NCBI RefSeq assembly: GCF_002592045.1
Contig: NZ_MEJG01000001.1
Span: 310,001 to 374,000 of the forward strand
DNA length: 64,000 nt
Source: Parasaccharibacter apium
Lineage (GTDB): Bacteria > Pseudomonadota > Alphaproteobacteria > Acetobacterales > Acetobacteraceae
Direction: 5' to 3'
Positions 35,421 to 44,002 of the stretch are shown piece by piece; position 1 is the stretch's first letter, and each line of letters begins with the position of its first letter. The translations under genes were made by a program, and so were the position numbers. The notes under the pieces were generated by a model. That model searched no databases. It was not told the origin of the DNA and saw nothing but the letters and a program-made list of their open reading frames with translations.

Positions 35421-37496
35421 TCAAGCCGTTTGTTGGCTCAACAAACGGCGTGCTTGTGTGTACACAGCCTCCACCGTAAAGCCGAACTTCTCCATCAATT
35501 CCACCGCAGCACCAGACTCGCCAAAGCGATTCATCGCGATAACGACACCATCTAGACCGATATAGCGGTCCCACCCAAAGGATGACGCCATCTCGACCCC
35601 AACCCGCAAGCGCACCGCAGGTGGCAATACAGCATCACGATAGGCTTTCTCTTGCGCATCGAACAGATCGAAACTCGGCATAGACACCACGCGCGCCTTA
35701 ACCCCCTCAGCAGAGAGACGCTCATACACTTCTACCACCAAAGAGACCTCAGAGCCTGATGCTAACAGCAAAATCTCTGGCGTGCCTTCACAATCTGCCA
35801 AAACATACCCCCCACGCGCCACACCAGCGGCAGAGGCATAGCGGCTACGGTCCAATGTGGGGAGATTCTGGCGCGTAAGAGCAAGAGCCACCGGCCCAGA
35901 GCGATGGCCCATCGCAACACGCCAGCTCTCTACCACCTCATTAGCATCAGCAGGGCGCAGCAATGTAAGCCCCGGCATGGAGCGGAACTGGGCAAATTGC
36001 TCGATAGGCTGGTGCGTTGGCCCATCCTCCCCCACGCCGATGGAGTCATGTGTCAGCACATAAATCACAGGCAGGTGCATCAACGCGGCAAGACGCATCG
36101 CAGGCTTCATGTAATCCGAGAAAATTACAAACCCAGCGCAGAAAGGCCGCAGCCCACTTAAAGCCAGCCCGTTACAAATGGCTGCCATGGCATGTTCACG
36201 CACACCAAAATGAACATTACGCCCACCATAATGCCCGCTGCCTTCCCCTTGGTTAGAGGGTGCCTGCAAAGAGAATTCCCCTTTAATCAGGGTCCGTGTC
36301 GAAGGCGCAAGGTCCGCCGCTCCCCCCATAAGCCACGGCACATGAGTTGCCATGACATTGAGCACCTCACCAGAACTTTGGCGCGAGGCAATCCCTTTTG
36401 CATCTGTGGGATAATGGGGGAAGTTATGCTCCCACCCTTCTGGGAGCGTGCCAGCGAAAATATGCTTTAACTCCCGCCCTTCTTGCGGATATTGCACACA
36501 ATAAGCCGCAAATTGCTCCTCCCACCGCGCTTGCGCTTCCGCCCCGCGCTTGCCAGAGAGGGCCTCAAAATGCTCCCTTACTCCATCCGGGACGGTAAAA
36601 TGTGGGGCATCATGCGGCCAACCATAGGCCTTCTTAGCCCCTATAAGGGCCTCCATACCCAGCGGCTCACCATGGGCCGAGGCCGTCCCAGCTTTGCCCG
36701 GTGCGCCATAGCCGATGATGGTATTAAGGATGATCAAAGTCGGGCGGTCCGTCTCCTCCCGCCCTTGCTTGAGAGCCGCGCAAATAGCGGGGACGTCATT
36801 CCCATCCTCAACCTCTAGGACCTGCCAGCCATAAGCGGCAAAACGTGCAGCAACATCTTCAGTGAAGGTCACATCTGTAGAGCCTTCAATGGAGATGCGA
36901 TTGCTATCATACACCCATGTCAGATTGCCTAATTTGAGATGCCCCGCAAAAGAGGCTGCCTCACTGGCTACCCCCTCCATCACATCACCATCGCCACAAA
37001 AGGCCGTGATGTGATAGCCGAACAAATCAAACCCCGGCCTGCCATAACGCGTTGCCAACCACCGCTCGGCCATCGCCATACCTACGGCACTACTACACCC
37101 TTGGCCTAAAGGCCCTGTGGTCATCTCCACCCCTGCGGTGAGGCCATATTCTGGGTGGCCCGGCGTACGCGCCTCAAACCGGCGAAAGTTCTTTAAATCC
37201 TCCAAGGTAAGTGCGGGACGGTCCACGACCTTTCCGTCCTCTATATCCTTCACACCAGCGAGGAAAATAGTCGCATAAAGCAGGATGGAGGCGTGCCCTC
37301 CTGAGAGGATAAATCGATCCCGCCCCGGCCAAAAGGGATCAGCCGGATTATAATACATTGTAAACTGCCAATAAGCATACATAGCCGGAGCCAGAGCCAT
37401 TGCGGTACCCGGATGGCCGGATTTTGCGCGCTCTACACTATCCATCACCAATGTGCGGATCGTGTCTATGCCAAGTTGAGACAGCATACTATTCAC
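35421..37496 (-). CDS. tkt: Transketolase
   Basis: A 691-residue, thiamine-diphosphate enzyme of the non-oxidative pentose-phosphate pathway. The thiamine-diphosphate motif GDGDVMEGVASEAASFAGHL is near residue 155; the N-terminal SGHPGTAMALAP, and the pyrimidine-domain THDSIGVGEDGPTHQPIEQ are present. It begins with GTG (37496) with AAGGA about ten bases upstream; an ATG three codons in lacks a good RBS distance. It is the first gene of the operon, and the ~345-base upstream spacer should contain the operon promoter. Confidence 0.95.
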   Translation of the reverse strand: MNSMLSQLGIDTIRTLVMDSVERAKSGHPGTAMALAPAMYAYWQFTMYYNPADPFWPGRDRFILSGGHASILLYATIFLAGVKDIEDGKVVDRPALTLEDLKNFRRFEARTPGHPEYGLTAGVEMTTGPLGQGCSSAVGMAMAERWLATRYGRPGFDLFGYHITAFCGDGDVMEGVASEAASFAGHLKLGNLTWVYDSNRISIEGSTDVTFTEDVAARFAAYGWQVLEVEDGNDVPAICAALKQGREETDRPTLIILNTIIGYGAPGKAGTASAHGEPLGMEALIGAKKAYGWPHDAPHFTVPDGVREHFEALSGKRGAEAQARWEEQFAAYCVQYPQEGRELKHIFAGTLPEGWEHNFPHYPTDAKGIASRQSSGEVLNVMATHVPWLMGGAADLAPSTRTLIKGEFSLQAPSNQGEGSGHYGGRNVHFGVREHAMAAICNGLALSGLRPFCAGFVIFSDYMKPAMRLAALMHLPVIYVLTHDSIGVGEDGPTHQPIEQFAQFRSMPGLTLLRPADANEVVESWRVAMGHRSGPVALALTRQNLPTLDRSRYASAAGVARGGYVLADCEGTPEILLLASGSEVSLVVEVYERLSAEGVKARVVSMPSFDLFDAQEKAYRDAVLPPAVRLRVGVEMASSFGWDRYIGLDGVVIAMNRFGESGAAVELMEKFGFTVEAVYTQARRLLSQQTA

Positions 37497-37841
37497 TGAT
37501 CTAACGTCCTTAAGTCAAAACATCGTCCGGTCGCCTGCCATCAGCCCCGTGCCCCTTAACACAGCCCAATAACAGTCCAGACATTCTACAACTGCCCTCA
37601 TACGGCAAAAGAACGCAATGCCTAACACGCAAATAAGGTTAAATTTCCTTATAATCCTGTATATTACCCCCCAAACTCACGCCTAAGCTCATAGCCATCA
37701 GCTAGAGGCTCTCTTTTTACGCCTTCCCTCTCATACACAGCTATTCCACCATTCTCCCCCTTGACCTAAGTGCCTACAAGCAAGAGATTGAGAATACTTG
37801 TTAATCAATCTGCTCTCCTTCTAACACAAGGTAGCCTACCC
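37497..37841. other. Spacer between divergent tkt and ankyrin genes
   Basis: About 345 bases between the divergent transketolase and ankyrin-hisC operons. It should hold both promoters. TATAAT-like hexamers occur near 37650-37670, but I cannot assign a -35/-10 pair with confidence. No small gene or RNA structure was recognised. A longer frame for the ankyrin protein starts at 37770 but has no ribosome-binding site. Confidence 0.4.
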
Positions 37842-38348
37842 ATGTCCCAACCCAACATGTCCTTTACCCCAGAACAGATCACAACACTCTTTATTGATGC
37901 TGCCCGTAATGGGGAGACTGACCTTGTTACGCAATTTCTGGACGCTGGGATGCCCGCCGATTGCACCAACAACCAAGGTTATACGCCCCTCATTGTCGCA
38001 ACCTATAATGAGCAGCTCGATACCGCGCGTTTGCTGCTAGAGCGCGGGGCCGACCCTAATGGCGTAGATGCGAAAGGGGCAACCGCCCTCTCTGGTGTGG
38101 CCTTTAAAGGCTTTGAACCCATTGCCCGCCTCCTCTTAGAGCATGGGGCGAAGGTGGATCATCCTAATCATGCAGGGCGGACACCTCTTATGTTCGCCAT
38201 CATGTTTGGGCGGCAAGCAATGGCGCGCTTCTTGCTAGACCATGGGGCCAACCCAGACCTCCGCGATGCTGAGGGCCTCTCCGCACGCGACCTTGCCCAT
38301 CGTCAAGGTCTTGGCAGCCTCTTTGAAGCAAAGGCACCAAACCCATGA
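37842..38348 (+). CDS. Ankyrin-repeat protein
   Basis: A 168-residue protein with about four ankyrin repeats (NNQGYTPLIVATYNEQLDTARLLLERGADPN, KGATALSGVAFKGFEPIARLLLEHGAKVD, AGRTPLMFAIMFGRQAMARFLLDHGANPD, and a final partial one). There is no signal peptide, so it is cytosolic. Such proteins bind other proteins; the partner is unknown. AAGG lies ten bases before the ATG at 37842. The stop overlaps hisC (ATGA at 38345-38348), so it is coupled to histidine synthesis at the level of translation. Confidence 0.85.
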   Translation: MSQPNMSFTPEQITTLFIDAARNGETDLVTQFLDAGMPADCTNNQGYTPLIVATYNEQLDTARLLLERGADPNGVDAKGATALSGVAFKGFEPIARLLLEHGAKVDHPNHAGRTPLMFAIMFGRQAMARFLLDHGANPDLRDAEGLSARDLAHRQGLGSLFEAKAPNP

Positions 38349-39409
38349 GCCGCTTTTGGAACCAACGGGTCCATACCCTCAAGCCCTATATCCCCGGCGA
38401 GCAGCCACGCATAGCAAAACTGGTTAAGCTCAATACCAACGAATCCCCCTACGGCCCTTCTCCGCGCGCGCTAGAGGCTATCAAAGCCGGTACTGATGAC
38501 ACGCTGCGCTTATACCCAGACCCTACCGCCCTAGCGCTGCGTACAGCCATTGCCGCACAAGCAAATGTCCCCGTTGAGTGTGTTTTTGTCGGCAATGGGT
38601 CTGATGAGGTCCTCGCTCACACATTCCGCGCCTTATTCCAAGATGATGCCCCTGTCCTCTTTAGCGATGTGACATATGGCTTCTACCCCATTTATTGCCA
38701 ATTATTTGGGCTAACATACCGCACCATCCCACTACGCGATGATTTCACCATCGCGCCAGAAGATTATGAAGGGCCTACGGGGGGCATCATCATTGCTAAC
38801 CCTAATGCCAATACAGGCATCAGCCTGCCTTTACCGGCCATTGAATCACTTCTCCAACGCGTCTCGGAACAGGTTGTAGTGATTGATGAAGCCTATGTGG
38901 ATTTCGGTGGGGAGAGTGCTATCAGCTTAATCGACCGCTATCCCAACCTTCTTGTCATTCGCACCTTCTCCAAATCATCAGGATTAGCAGGGCTGCGCGT
39001 AGGATACGCCATCGGCTCTCCCCCCTTAATTGAGGGGCTGACACGCGTGAAGGATAGCTTCAACTCCTACCCTCTCTCCCGCCCTGCCCAAGTAGGGGCG
39101 GAAGCCTCCATCCGTGATGAGGCATGGCTTAAACAAACAACAGCCCGCATCATCACCACGCGCGAGCGCATTATCACGGCTTTGCAGAAGCGTGGGATGG
39201 AAGTCCTCCCCTCCACAGCTAATTTTATTTTAGTCCATCATCCCTCTTGCTCTGCGGCGCATATCTTCACCGCCTTGCGGGAACGCGCCATCATTGTCCG
39301 CCATCAAGGTGATAGCCCACGCATCAGCGATTGGTTACGCATCACCATCGGCACAGATGAGGAGATGGATAGCCTCCTCACCGCCCTTGATGACATACTC
39401 CCCCGCTAA
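38345..39409 (+). CDS. hisC: Histidinol-phosphate aminotransferase
   Basis: A 354-residue PLP enzyme. It transaminates imidazole-acetol phosphate to histidinol phosphate; paralogues may serve aromatic amino-acid synthesis. Motifs: LNTNESPYGPSP, VFVGNGSDEV, NPNANTGI (N-P rather than N-P-N-N), VIDEAYVDF, and RTFSKSSGLAGLRVGYA with the PLP lysine. Start overlaps the ankyrin gene by four bases. No other his gene is in the window. Confidence 0.9.
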   Translation: MSRFWNQRVHTLKPYIPGEQPRIAKLVKLNTNESPYGPSPRALEAIKAGTDDTLRLYPDPTALALRTAIAAQANVPVECVFVGNGSDEVLAHTFRALFQDDAPVLFSDVTYGFYPIYCQLFGLTYRTIPLRDDFTIAPEDYEGPTGGIIIANPNANTGISLPLPAIESLLQRVSEQVVVIDEAYVDFGGESAISLIDRYPNLLVIRTFSKSSGLAGLRVGYAIGSPPLIEGLTRVKDSFNSYPLSRPAQVGAEASIRDEAWLKQTTARIITTRERIITALQKRGMEVLPSTANFILVHHPSCSAAHIFTALRERAIIVRHQGDSPRISDWLRITIGTDEEMDSLLTALDDILPR

Positions 39410-39440
39410 ACGCCCCCATGCAGCCTCTCCAAAGGATTAT

Positions 39441-40685
39441 ATGACGATGCCTACATCTTCTTTCACCCATGACCAGCTTTTAGACCGTCTAGCAGAAGTT
39501 GCCGTCCGCACGGGGTTAAATATTACACCCGGCCAGCAGCTTGTTATTACCGCAGGGCTGGAAGCCGTCCCGCTTATCCGGCGCATCACCACCCATGCCT
39601 ATAAAGCAGGGGCCTCACTCGTCACAACGCTGTATCAGGATGATGAAACCACTCTGGCCCGTTTCCACCACGCCCGTGAGGAGAGCTTTGATACAGCTGC
39701 GGGCTGGCTGGCCAATGGCATGGCTGAAGCCTTCCGCAATGGCGCAGCCCGCATGGCCATCACCGGGGGCAACCCCACCCTTCTAAAGGGGCAAAACCCC
39801 GAGCATATCTCCCGTGCGAGCCGGGCAAGCTCCGCTGCTCATCGCCCCGCGATGGAGCTTATCACAAGCTTTGATATTAATTGGAACATCATCGCCTGTG
39901 CTACCCCCGCTTGGGCGCAACAGGTCTTCCCCCATCTCCCAGAGGATGAAGCCCTCGCTGCCTTATGGAAAGGCATCTTCCATGCCTCCCGCGTGGATGT
40001 TGCAGACCCTGTAGCGGCTTGGGCAGAGCATAATAAAACCCTCCATGCCCGCGCGGCTATGCTCAATGATGCTCGGTTTGATGCCTTGCACTTCACCGGG
40101 CCGGGGACGGACCTTACCGTTGGCCTCGCAGATGGGCACCTCTGGACAGGTGGGGCAGAAGCTGCGGGCAATGGTGTGGTCTGCAACCCCAATATCCCAA
40201 CGGAGGAAGTCTTTACGACTCCCCATTGTGCGCGGGTGGAAGGTACCGTCTCCAGCACGAAGCCGCTTTTTCATCAAGGGTCCCTCATTGATGGGATTCA
40301 GGTCCGGTTTGAGAAAGGCCGCATCGTGGAGGCCCATGCTCAAAAGGGCGAAGATGTCCTCCAACGGATTTTGGAGAGTGATGAAGGCGCGCGCCGTATT
40401 GGGGAGGTGGCCCTTGTGCCTCATTCCTCACCGATTTCCCAAAGCGGTATTCTCTACCAAAACACCCTTTTTGATGAAAATGCCGCGTGCCATATCGCCC
40501 TCGGCCAAGCCTACACAAAATGTATGATCGACCCTGAAGGCTTGAGTGAAGATGAGCTCATCGCCCGTGGGGCCAATCACTCCATGATTCATATTGATTG
40601 GATGATTGGCTCTGGTGAGATTGATATTGATGGTGTGAAAGACGGCCAGCACGTTCCTCTCATGCGTGCAGGGGAATGGGTGTAA
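39441..40685 (+). CDS. M29-family aminopeptidase
   Basis: A 414-residue metallo-aminopeptidase of the AmpS/thermophilic M29 type. Metal ligands lie in the C-terminal half: NIPTEEVFTTPH and VEGTVSSTKPL, GEVALVPHSSPIS, and NHSMIHIDWMIGSGEIDIDG with the C-terminal His and Asp. A longer frame starts at 39294 but overlaps hisC; AAAGGA is spaced six bases from the ATG at 39441. It is the third gene of the ankyrin-hisC operon. It would trim N-terminal residues from peptides. Confidence 0.88.
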   Translation: MTMPTSSFTHDQLLDRLAEVAVRTGLNITPGQQLVITAGLEAVPLIRRITTHAYKAGASLVTTLYQDDETTLARFHHAREESFDTAAGWLANGMAEAFRNGAARMAITGGNPTLLKGQNPEHISRASRASSAAHRPAMELITSFDINWNIIACATPAWAQQVFPHLPEDEALAALWKGIFHASRVDVADPVAAWAEHNKTLHARAAMLNDARFDALHFTGPGTDLTVGLADGHLWTGGAEAAGNGVVCNPNIPTEEVFTTPHCARVEGTVSSTKPLFHQGSLIDGIQVRFEKGRIVEAHAQKGEDVLQRILESDEGARRIGEVALVPHSSPISQSGILYQNTLFDENAACHIALGQAYTKCMIDPEGLSEDELIARGANHSMIHIDWMIGSGEIDIDGVKDGQHVPLMRAGEWV

Positions 40686-40706
40686 CGTCAAGCAGGATAA
40701 ACGCCC

Positions 40707-41150
40707 ATGGCCATTACGCTCGACCCTGCCCATCTACCTAAGTTGGATGTCCTCTCCCTCGCTCAAAACGGTCTCATCCTCCGTGCTGAGCGAGAGACGC
40801 CAGAAGGGAGCATCCCCTGCTTTCTCACTCGCGCAGGGTGGGAGGAGCTAATAGCGCACCATAAAACCACGCCAGAGGAAACAGAGGCACAAATTGGAGC
40901 GCGCCTCCTCCCTGCCTTAGAGCGTATTTGCGCCCGCCTCCTCAGTGAAGCCGCCAAAGAGGCCGAGCAACAACATAAAGAGGACGCCACCGTCTTTACC
41001 CTCCAGACGGACCTTTTCCCAAGCTCCGCCCAGACACGCCTTGTCTTTGTTGCTGATAAAACCCATCCCGTTGCCTGCGCCTTGATCGGGACAGTCGAGC
41101 ATATCAACCATTTGCTCAGTACTTCGGGCACTATTACGGGATGCGCCTGA
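40707..41150 (+). CDS. Hypothetical protein
   Basis: A 147-residue cytosolic protein that I do not recognise. It begins MAITLDPAHLPKL, is rich in Leu, Ala and Glu, and has a helical middle (ERICARLLSEAAKEAEQQHKED) followed by a beta-rich tail with VFVADKTHPVACALIGTVEH. AGGA is nine bases upstream of the ATG. It lies 21 bases after the aminopeptidase gene, so it is probably the last gene of the ankyrin-hisC-aminopeptidase operon. No function can be assigned. Confidence 0.6.
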   Translation: MAITLDPAHLPKLDVLSLAQNGLILRAERETPEGSIPCFLTRAGWEELIAHHKTTPEETEAQIGARLLPALERICARLLSEAAKEAEQQHKEDATVFTLQTDLFPSSAQTRLVFVADKTHPVACALIGTVEHINHLLSTSGTITGCA

Positions 41151-41632
41151 CGCATTTCCTGCTTAAGTCGCGATTCGTTCTCAAGAAAGCCTGCCACATT
41201 GTGGCTCTTTGTGGCAAAAAAATGCTGGATTGCATAATTTTGGTAATTGAAAATACCAATAAGTAAATATGCATTCATAAGAATCTATATATCATTATGT
41301 TCACAATATGATAATTTTATATTAACTTAGAAATTGATTAGATAATTTGTTTATTAAAAGATGTTAAATATTTAATTTAATGTAGGTATAAAAAAATCAT
41401 ATACCCCATATAAAATTTAACACTTAAATAACAATAAGATATACTTATTTTTTACTTTAGGAAAAATTGTAAATTTCTCGTGATATATCATCCCTTTTCC
41501 TAGAAAAAACCTATGGGCCGAGCTTCTTAATAACTATACTTTTAGTTGTGTCATTTCACCTTTAGACAATCTAGGGTTGCATTATTCCTAATAAACTATC
41601 CATAATACAACCAGTTCAAGGGAGGTTGAATT
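41151..41632 (+). promoter_or_regulatory. Long AT-rich leader region of the CtrA-like gene
   Basis: About 480 bases without a gene, of which 41240-41600 is extremely AT-rich against the surrounding moderate GC. TTGC-AT (from 41577) and CATAAT (41601-41606) are a possible promoter just before the GGGAGG ribosome-binding site; TATACT at 41535-41540 is another -10 candidate. Several TTAA words occur (around 41320, 41365-41385, 41420), but no exact CtrA box TTAA-N7-TTAA was found. No DnaA-box cluster was seen. Confidence 0.4.
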
Positions 41633-42403
41633 ATGCGTATTCTTATCGCTGAAAATGACAGTGTCGCTGTAGAGCAGCTCATTACCGTGCTGGAACGCTT
41701 CTCTTATCAAGTTGAGCATGTAAAGACAGCTGATGACGCTCTCAACATGTTTAAACACTATCAATATGACCTCTTCATCACCGCGTTAGGTTTACCAGAC
41801 CTACCCGGAGAAGAGTTGATTCGCCAACTACGGCGGTCCCGTGTTGCAACTCCCATCATGGTCATCTCCTCCCAGGCCGATGCACAAACCAAAGTTGCTG
41901 CATTTTCCGCTGGGGCAGATGACTACGTTACAAAACCGTTTGACATGAGCGAGACGCAAGCCCGTGTCCAAGCTTTAACCCGCCGCGCCTATGGGGCGTC
42001 TGAGCCTCGCCTTAGTGTCGGGCCGTTGGAGCTGGACCTTGAGAGCCGTATGGTTAGTATCAATGGGCAGTTCCTCAACCTTACAAGTAAAGAATATTCT
42101 ATTCTTGAGCTCCTTCTTCTACGTAAGGGGGCTGTTCTCACCAAGGATATGTTCTTAAACCATCTTTATGGCGGTATTGATGAGCCAGAGATGAAAATCA
42201 TTGATGTATTCATCTGCAAACTACGCCGTAAATTACAACGTTTCGGCGCAGACCACATGATCATCACGGTTTGGGGGCGTGGTTATATCTTGCAAGACCC
42301 AACAGCAACGGCACCAGCCCTCGCAACAGCACACACAGCTCCGCCAGCCGCGCAAAATTTGGCACGCAGCGAGGCTGCGCATAACCTTTGTCACGCTGGG
42401 TAG
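41633..42403 (+). CDS. CtrA-family response regulator lacking the phosphoacceptor aspartate
   Basis: A 256-residue protein. Residues 1-~115 are a receiver domain; ~125-225 are an OmpR-type winged helix nearly identical in type to CtrA (LTSKEYSILELLLLRKG, FLNHLYGGIDEPEMKIIDVFICKLRRKL, VWGRGYIL). CtrA controls cell-cycle and motility genes in Alphaproteobacteria. Aligned without gaps, CtrA Asp51 (LLDLNLPD) is Ala51 here (ITALGLPD; codon GCG at 41783-41785), and the acidic pair is E7-N8-D9; Lys101 is kept. It therefore probably cannot be phosphorylated normally. A ~30-residue Ala/Thr/Pro-rich tail follows. Whether it is the only CtrA of the genome cannot be told. GGGAGG precedes ATG; a strong terminator follows. 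Confidence 0.85.
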   Translation: MRILIAENDSVAVEQLITVLERFSYQVEHVKTADDALNMFKHYQYDLFITALGLPDLPGEELIRQLRRSRVATPIMVISSQADAQTKVAAFSAGADDYVTKPFDMSETQARVQALTRRAYGASEPRLSVGPLELDLESRMVSINGQFLNLTSKEYSILELLLLRKGAVLTKDMFLNHLYGGIDEPEMKIIDVFICKLRRKLQRFGADHMIITVWGRGYILQDPTATAPALATAHTAPPAAQNLARSEAAHNLCHAG

Positions 42404-42447
42404 CCATTGTAGAAAGTTATCTTTTCTACCCTACATCTACACGTCTC

Positions 42448-42485
42448 AAAGAAGCACTCTATCTCCTAGAGTGCTTCTTTTTTTA
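42448..42485. terminator. Strong bidirectional intrinsic terminator
   Basis: A 14-bp perfect stem AAAGAAGCACTCTA (42448-42461) with TAGAGTGCTTCTTT (42467-42480), a 5-base loop, then TTTT. It ends the CtrA-like gene and the converging glmM gene. Confidence 0.92.
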
Positions 42486-42489
42486 TCTC

Positions 42490-43860
42490 TTAATCCGTAG
42501 CTAAGTCTCTCATATGCGCGCTCACGCGCTCAACCACCTCATCAACCAACGCCTTATCTTGTGCTTCTACCATGACGCGGATCAAAGGTTCTGTCCCACT
42601 CGCCCGCAAAAGCAGCCGCCCCTGCCCCTTCAACTGCTCCTCTGCTTCTCTTACAATATCATCTAACGCAGGGTGATTCATTGGATTAGCACCGTGATAC
42701 GGCACATTCTGTAAACGCTGCGGATAAGGGGTAAATAACTGGCAGAGTTCACTCGCTTTTTTACCCGTCTCGACCAACGCCGCCAGCACTTGCAAGGCCG
42801 CTAACAGCCCATCGCCCGTTGTCGCATAATCAGACAACACCATATGGCCAGACTGCTCCCCCCCTAGATTCCCCCCTGTTTGGCGCATCCGCTCCACAAC
42901 ATAACGGTCCCCCACCGCAGTGCGGTATAAGCTTAAACCTTGCGTGGCAAGGTAAGCTTCTAGCCCCATATTGGACATCACTGTTGCGACAATTTCAGTC
43001 CCTTTTAAGCAACCTAACCGCTGCCATAAGGTCGCAATCAGAGCCAAAATCTGGTCTCCGTCCACTATCTCGCCGCGCTCATTTACAATCAACACACGGT
43101 CTGCATCACCATCCAACGCAATACCGCAATCAGCCTTATGCTCACGCACCGCAGCACATAGGGCTTCTGGATGGGTGGAGCCAACGCCATCATTAATATT
43201 CAACCCATCAGGGGAGGCCCCTAACGTGATGACCTCTGCTCCCAACTCCCACAAGGCGACCGGAGCCACACGATAAGCGGAGCCATGAGCGCAATCCAAA
43301 ACAATCTTCAACCCATCCAACCGTAGCCCACGAGGGAAGGATGATTTCACACTCTCAATATAACGCCCTGCGGCGTCATTCAGCCGAGAGGCACGACCAA
43401 TTGCCGCAGGAGAGGCTAGCTGCCCACTTAAATCCTCCGCCATCAGAGCTTCAATCTCTGCCTCAACAGTATCGGAGAGCTTAAAGCCATCAGGACCAAA
43501 AAGCTTAATGCCATTATCCGTAAACGGATTATGCGAGGCAGAAATCATCACGCCCAAATCCGCCCGCAAAGACCGCGTTAAAAACGCGACGGCTGGCGTA
43601 GGTAAAGGCCCTAACAGCACAACATCCACCCCGGCAGATAAAAAGCCAGAGACCAAAGCACATTCGATCATATAGCCAGAAAGACGCGTATCCTTCCCCA
43701 CGATAATCGTATGGCGATGTTGGCGGCCTGTCTCACTCTGGCGGCAAAAATACAAGCCAGCCGCTTGGCCTAGGGTCTGGGCGATATCCACCGTCATGGG
43801 GGCCATATTCGCCGTACCACGAATACCATCTGTGCCAAAAAACGTCCGTTTACCTGCCAT
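42490..43860 (-). CDS. glmM: Phosphoglucosamine mutase
   Basis: A 456-residue protein. It converts glucosamine-6-phosphate to glucosamine-1-phosphate for UDP-GlcNAc, peptidoglycan and LPS. Motifs: [11 protein letters not shown], the phosphoserine loop [12 protein letters not shown], metal-binding [10 protein letters not shown], and the C-terminal [12 protein letters not shown]. Full length. It follows ftsH on the same strand with a hairpin terminator between them. Confidence 0.94.
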   Translation of the reverse strand: MAGKRTFFGTDGIRGTANMAPMTVDIAQTLGQAAGLYFCRQSETGRQHRHTIIVGKDTRLSGYMIECALVSGFLSAGVDVVLLGPLPTPAVAFLTRSLRADLGVMISASHNPFTDNGIKLFGPDGFKLSDTVEAEIEALMAEDLSGQLASPAAIGRASRLNDAAGRYIESVKSSFPRGLRLDGLKIVLDCAHGSAYRVAPVALWELGAEVITLGASPDGLNINDGVGSTHPEALCAAVREHKADCGIALDGDADRVLIVNERGEIVDGDQILALIATLWQRLGCLKGTEIVATVMSNMGLEAYLATQGLSLYRTAVGDRYVVERMRQTGGNLGGEQSGHMVLSDYATTGDGLLAALQVLAALVETGKKASELCQLFTPYPQRLQNVPYHGANPMNHPALDDIVREAEEQLKGQGRLLLRASGTEPLIRVMVEAQDKALVDEVVERVSAHMRDLATD

Positions 43861-43939
43861 GCCCTTCCCCTTTATCGACTAAAACACCCATCGCCGCTGT
43901 GATGCCAGCCTCCCTTTTAGGACGCAAGGCCTTCCCCTA

Positions 43940-43973
43940 ACAAAACAGGCGCATGACCTCCGCCATACGCCTG
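43940..43973 (-). terminator. Intrinsic terminator after ftsH
   Basis: On the minus strand, CAGGCGTATG and CATGCGCCTG (43973-43964 with 43955-43946; one T-G pair) form a 10-bp stem with an 8-base loop followed by TTTTG. It stands about 30 bases after the ftsH stop. Confidence 0.75.
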
Positions 43974-44002
43974 CTCTTAACCCTCTTTTTTAAAAGGAAT
44001 CG

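Noticed and set aside
38200-40733. Antisense frames opposite hisC and the aminopeptidase
   Set aside because: They arise from the third-position GC bias of real genes and lack starts with ribosome-binding sites.
40763-41278. A 171-codon minus-strand frame opposite the 147-residue hypothetical gene
   Set aside because: Its start region lies in AT-rich sequence without a ribosome-binding site; the plus-strand gene has operon context and a better start.
41240-41600. Replication origin in the AT-rich spacer
   Set aside because: No cluster of DnaA boxes and no dnaA, dnaN, parAB or gidAB genes are nearby, so there is only base composition to support it.
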